Below the pieces are notes generated by a model. That model ran no database searches and was not told the origin of the DNA. It was given only the letters and a program-made list of their open reading frames with translations. From Sporosalibacterium faouarense (GTDB lineage Bacteria; Bacillota; Clostridia; Tissierellales; VENL01): a stretch of 64,000 nt of DNA. Of the stretch, positions 62,628 through 64,000 are shown piece after piece; the stretch's first letter is position 1; each line of letters starts with the position of its first letter. The stretch spans positions 62,001-126,000 of the forward strand of contig NZ_JAETGO010000048.1 of the NCBI RefSeq assembly GCF_016765695.1, written 5' to 3'. Position numbers and translations under genes: made by a program.

Positions 62628-64000
62628 CCAGACTGTTGACAAAGTCATAAAATTTAATGTAAATTTATGGGAATTCTGATTTCAAAAAGGATTCCTTTCT
62701 TTTTTGTCGAATATATATAGTATGATATTTATTCGAGAGGAATGATTAAATTGCTAACTAAAAATAATGAAAAACAAAATTCTATGGAACTAGTAGTCAT
62801 AGATGATTTGGTACCTCAGGACCACTTGTTAAGAAAGATTGATAAGCATATTGATTTTACATTCATATATGATTTAGTTGAAGATTTATATTGTTTAGAT
62901 AATGGCAGACCATCTATTGACCCAGTTATGCTTTTTAAAATGATGTTAATTGGGTATTTGTTTGGAATTAGATCTGAAAGAAGAATAGTTGATGAAGTCA
63001 AAGTAAATATTGCATACAAATGGTTCTTAGGTCTTTCATTGACCGATAAGGTCCCAGATTATTCAACAATCAGCCAAAACAGACGTAGAAGATTTAATGG
63101 AACCGATGTTTTTGAAAAAATATTCGATAGAATTGTGTTTCAAGCTATAGATATGGGATTAGTCAAAGGTAAAATACTATACACAGATTCTACTCATCTA
63201 AAGGCTAATGCAAATAAGCAGAAATTTGAAAAGAAAGAAGTTGAACGATTTGTCAAAGATTACGTCAAAGATTTAGAAGAAGACGTAAACGTAGATCGAG
63301 AAAAGCATAATAAAAAACCTCTAAAAAAAAAAGAAGTATAAATCAGAGAAGAAAGTAATAAAATCTAGCACTACAGATCCTGATAGTGGATATATGTTTA
63401 GGGATAGAAAACCAAAGGGTTTCTTCTATCTAGAACACAGAACTGTTGATAGTCAAAATAATATAATTACTGATGTACATATAACTCCAGGAAATATAAA
63501 TGATGTTGATCCATACCTAGAGAGATTAGATTATCAAATTGAAAAATTTAGTTTTGATACAAAATATGTAGGATTAGATGCAGGTTATTTTACAGCACCA
63601 ATTTGCAAAGGCTTAGAAGAAAGAAAAATTCAAGGAGCAGTAGCTTATAGGCTTGGTCCCCATGAAAAAGGTAAGTACACAAAAAACAAATTTCAATATA
63701 TAGAAGAATGGGATGTATATGCATGCCCTAACTCACGATTTTTAGAGTATAAAACTACAACACGTCAAGGATATAAAGAATATGTTAGTAATAAAGAGCA
63801 TTGTGATATATGTGAACACCGAGATAAATGCCTAGTTGGCAAGAATGATTTTAGAACTATTCGAAGACATGTCTGGGAAGAGCACAAGGAAAAAGTCAAA
63901 CGATTTGTAAGAAGTGATGTTGGAAAGAAAATATATAAGAGAAGGAAAGAAACAGTTGAGCGAAGCTTTGCGGATCCTAAGGAACTCCACGGGCTTCGCT
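62628..64000 (+). mobile_element. IS1182-family insertion sequence (cut by the window end)
   Basis: The left end is probably at the segment CAGACTGTTGACAAAGTC (62628-62645), which resembles IS1182 ends. The transposase follows at 62742. The right end is past the window. The base composition is like that of the host. Confidence 0.75.
62742..64000 (+). pseudogene. IS1182-type transposase with a frameshift at a run of ten A
   Basis: Frame 1 (62742-63341) encodes the N-terminal DUF772 domain (VPQDHLLRKIDKHIDF, DNGRPSIDPVMLFKMMLIGYL) and the first catalytic Asp (LYTDSTHLKANANK). It stops just after ten A (63323-63332). With one A fewer, the frame would read on through the second Asp (YVGLDAGYFTAPI) and a CxxC zinc part to the Glu motif ETVERSFADPKELHGLR at the window edge. 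So either the copy is broken, or it is expressed by slippage at the A run. A sequencing miscount is also possible. Confidence 0.85.

Noticed and set aside
62742-63341. Short complete protein in frame 1 of the IS1182-type element
   Set aside because: It stops right after a ten-A run and the rest of the transposase follows in another frame, so it is a fragment rather than a whole gene.
1-64000. tRNA or rRNA genes, CRISPR arrays, prophage genes
   Set aside because: Gaps were read on both strands and none had the cloverleaf, rRNA, repeat-spacer or phage features.

Overview
The window is low-G+C DNA (about 30% G+C by eye) from an anaerobic, motile, low-GC Firmicute. Class Clostridia, possibly near the Tissierellales or Peptostreptococcales, is the best guess. 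The evidence is oxygen-sensitive chemistry (class III ribonucleotide reductase NrdDG, a second glycyl radical enzyme with its activase), a stand-alone GlnRS, many PTS genes, strong AGGAGG ribosome sites with frequent TTG/GTG starts, and many intrinsic terminators. The genus cannot be fixed from sequence alone. Nearly all genes are on the minus strand; only the glycyl radical pair, thiD-thiE and the right-hand IS1182-type transposase are on the plus strand. I saw no tRNA, rRNA, CRISPR array or prophage.

Layout, left to right. 1-6.5 kb: a chemoreceptor cut by the window edge, a PAS-PAS-GGDEF-EAL protein with a 340-nt leader, a 43-aa small protein, and a triple-rhodanese lipoprotein with a membrane protein. 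6.5-13 kb: a sigma54-driven Lac-family PTS operon (HPr, IIB, IIC, IIA, then a DUF871/MupG-type 6-phospho-glycosidase) and its LevR-type activator. 13-20.4 kb: general PTS genes (ptsI, HPr) and a fructose-like PTS (IIB, IIC, IIA) with a fructose-6-phosphate-aldolase-type transaldolase and a PRD regulator. 20.9-31 kb: sugar genes (Gfo/Idh/MocA oxidoreductase, PfkB kinase, ManA, RmlD-like reductase, DUF89 phosphatase, DeoR regulator) and, divergently, a glycyl radical enzyme with its activase. A TnpB relic with an IS605-type end sits among them. 31-38 kb: tcdA, a TPR protein, glnS behind an attenuator-like leader, and nrdDG. 38-50.7 kb: transporters, a chemoreceptor with a TetR gene, an M28 lipoprotein peptidase, thiD-thiE, a nitroreductase, an ABC exporter with TetR, and a PAP2 phosphatase. 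51-60 kb: an LnrLMN-like ABC exporter flanked by two LiaRS/NarL-type two-component systems. 60.4-62.4 kb: an ECF sigma factor and DUF4179 anti-sigma protein. 62.6 kb to the end: an IS1182-type element, frameshifted in a run of ten A.

How the genes may work together. The most interesting reading is that the fructose-like PTS, HPr, EI, F6P-aldolase-like enzyme, PRD regulator and glycyl radical enzyme with activase repeat the gene set of the E. coli frw-pflDC-ptsA-fsaB region. That region is linked to breakdown of 1,5-anhydrohexitols through a radical dehydratase and FSA. Here the radical enzyme is 10 kb away under its own DeoR-type control, and its active site resembles glycerol dehydratase with one histidine changed, so the substrate is open. 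Ordinary fructose use through the PfkB kinase remains the plain alternative.

Other structure not explained by genes: a dispersed intergenic repeat of about 90 bp (at least five copies), an orphan structured leader before glnS, and a perfect 38-bp palindrome inside the sigma54 operon. Many gene starts below are placed at the codon with a proper Shine-Dalgarno site rather than at the longest open frame.
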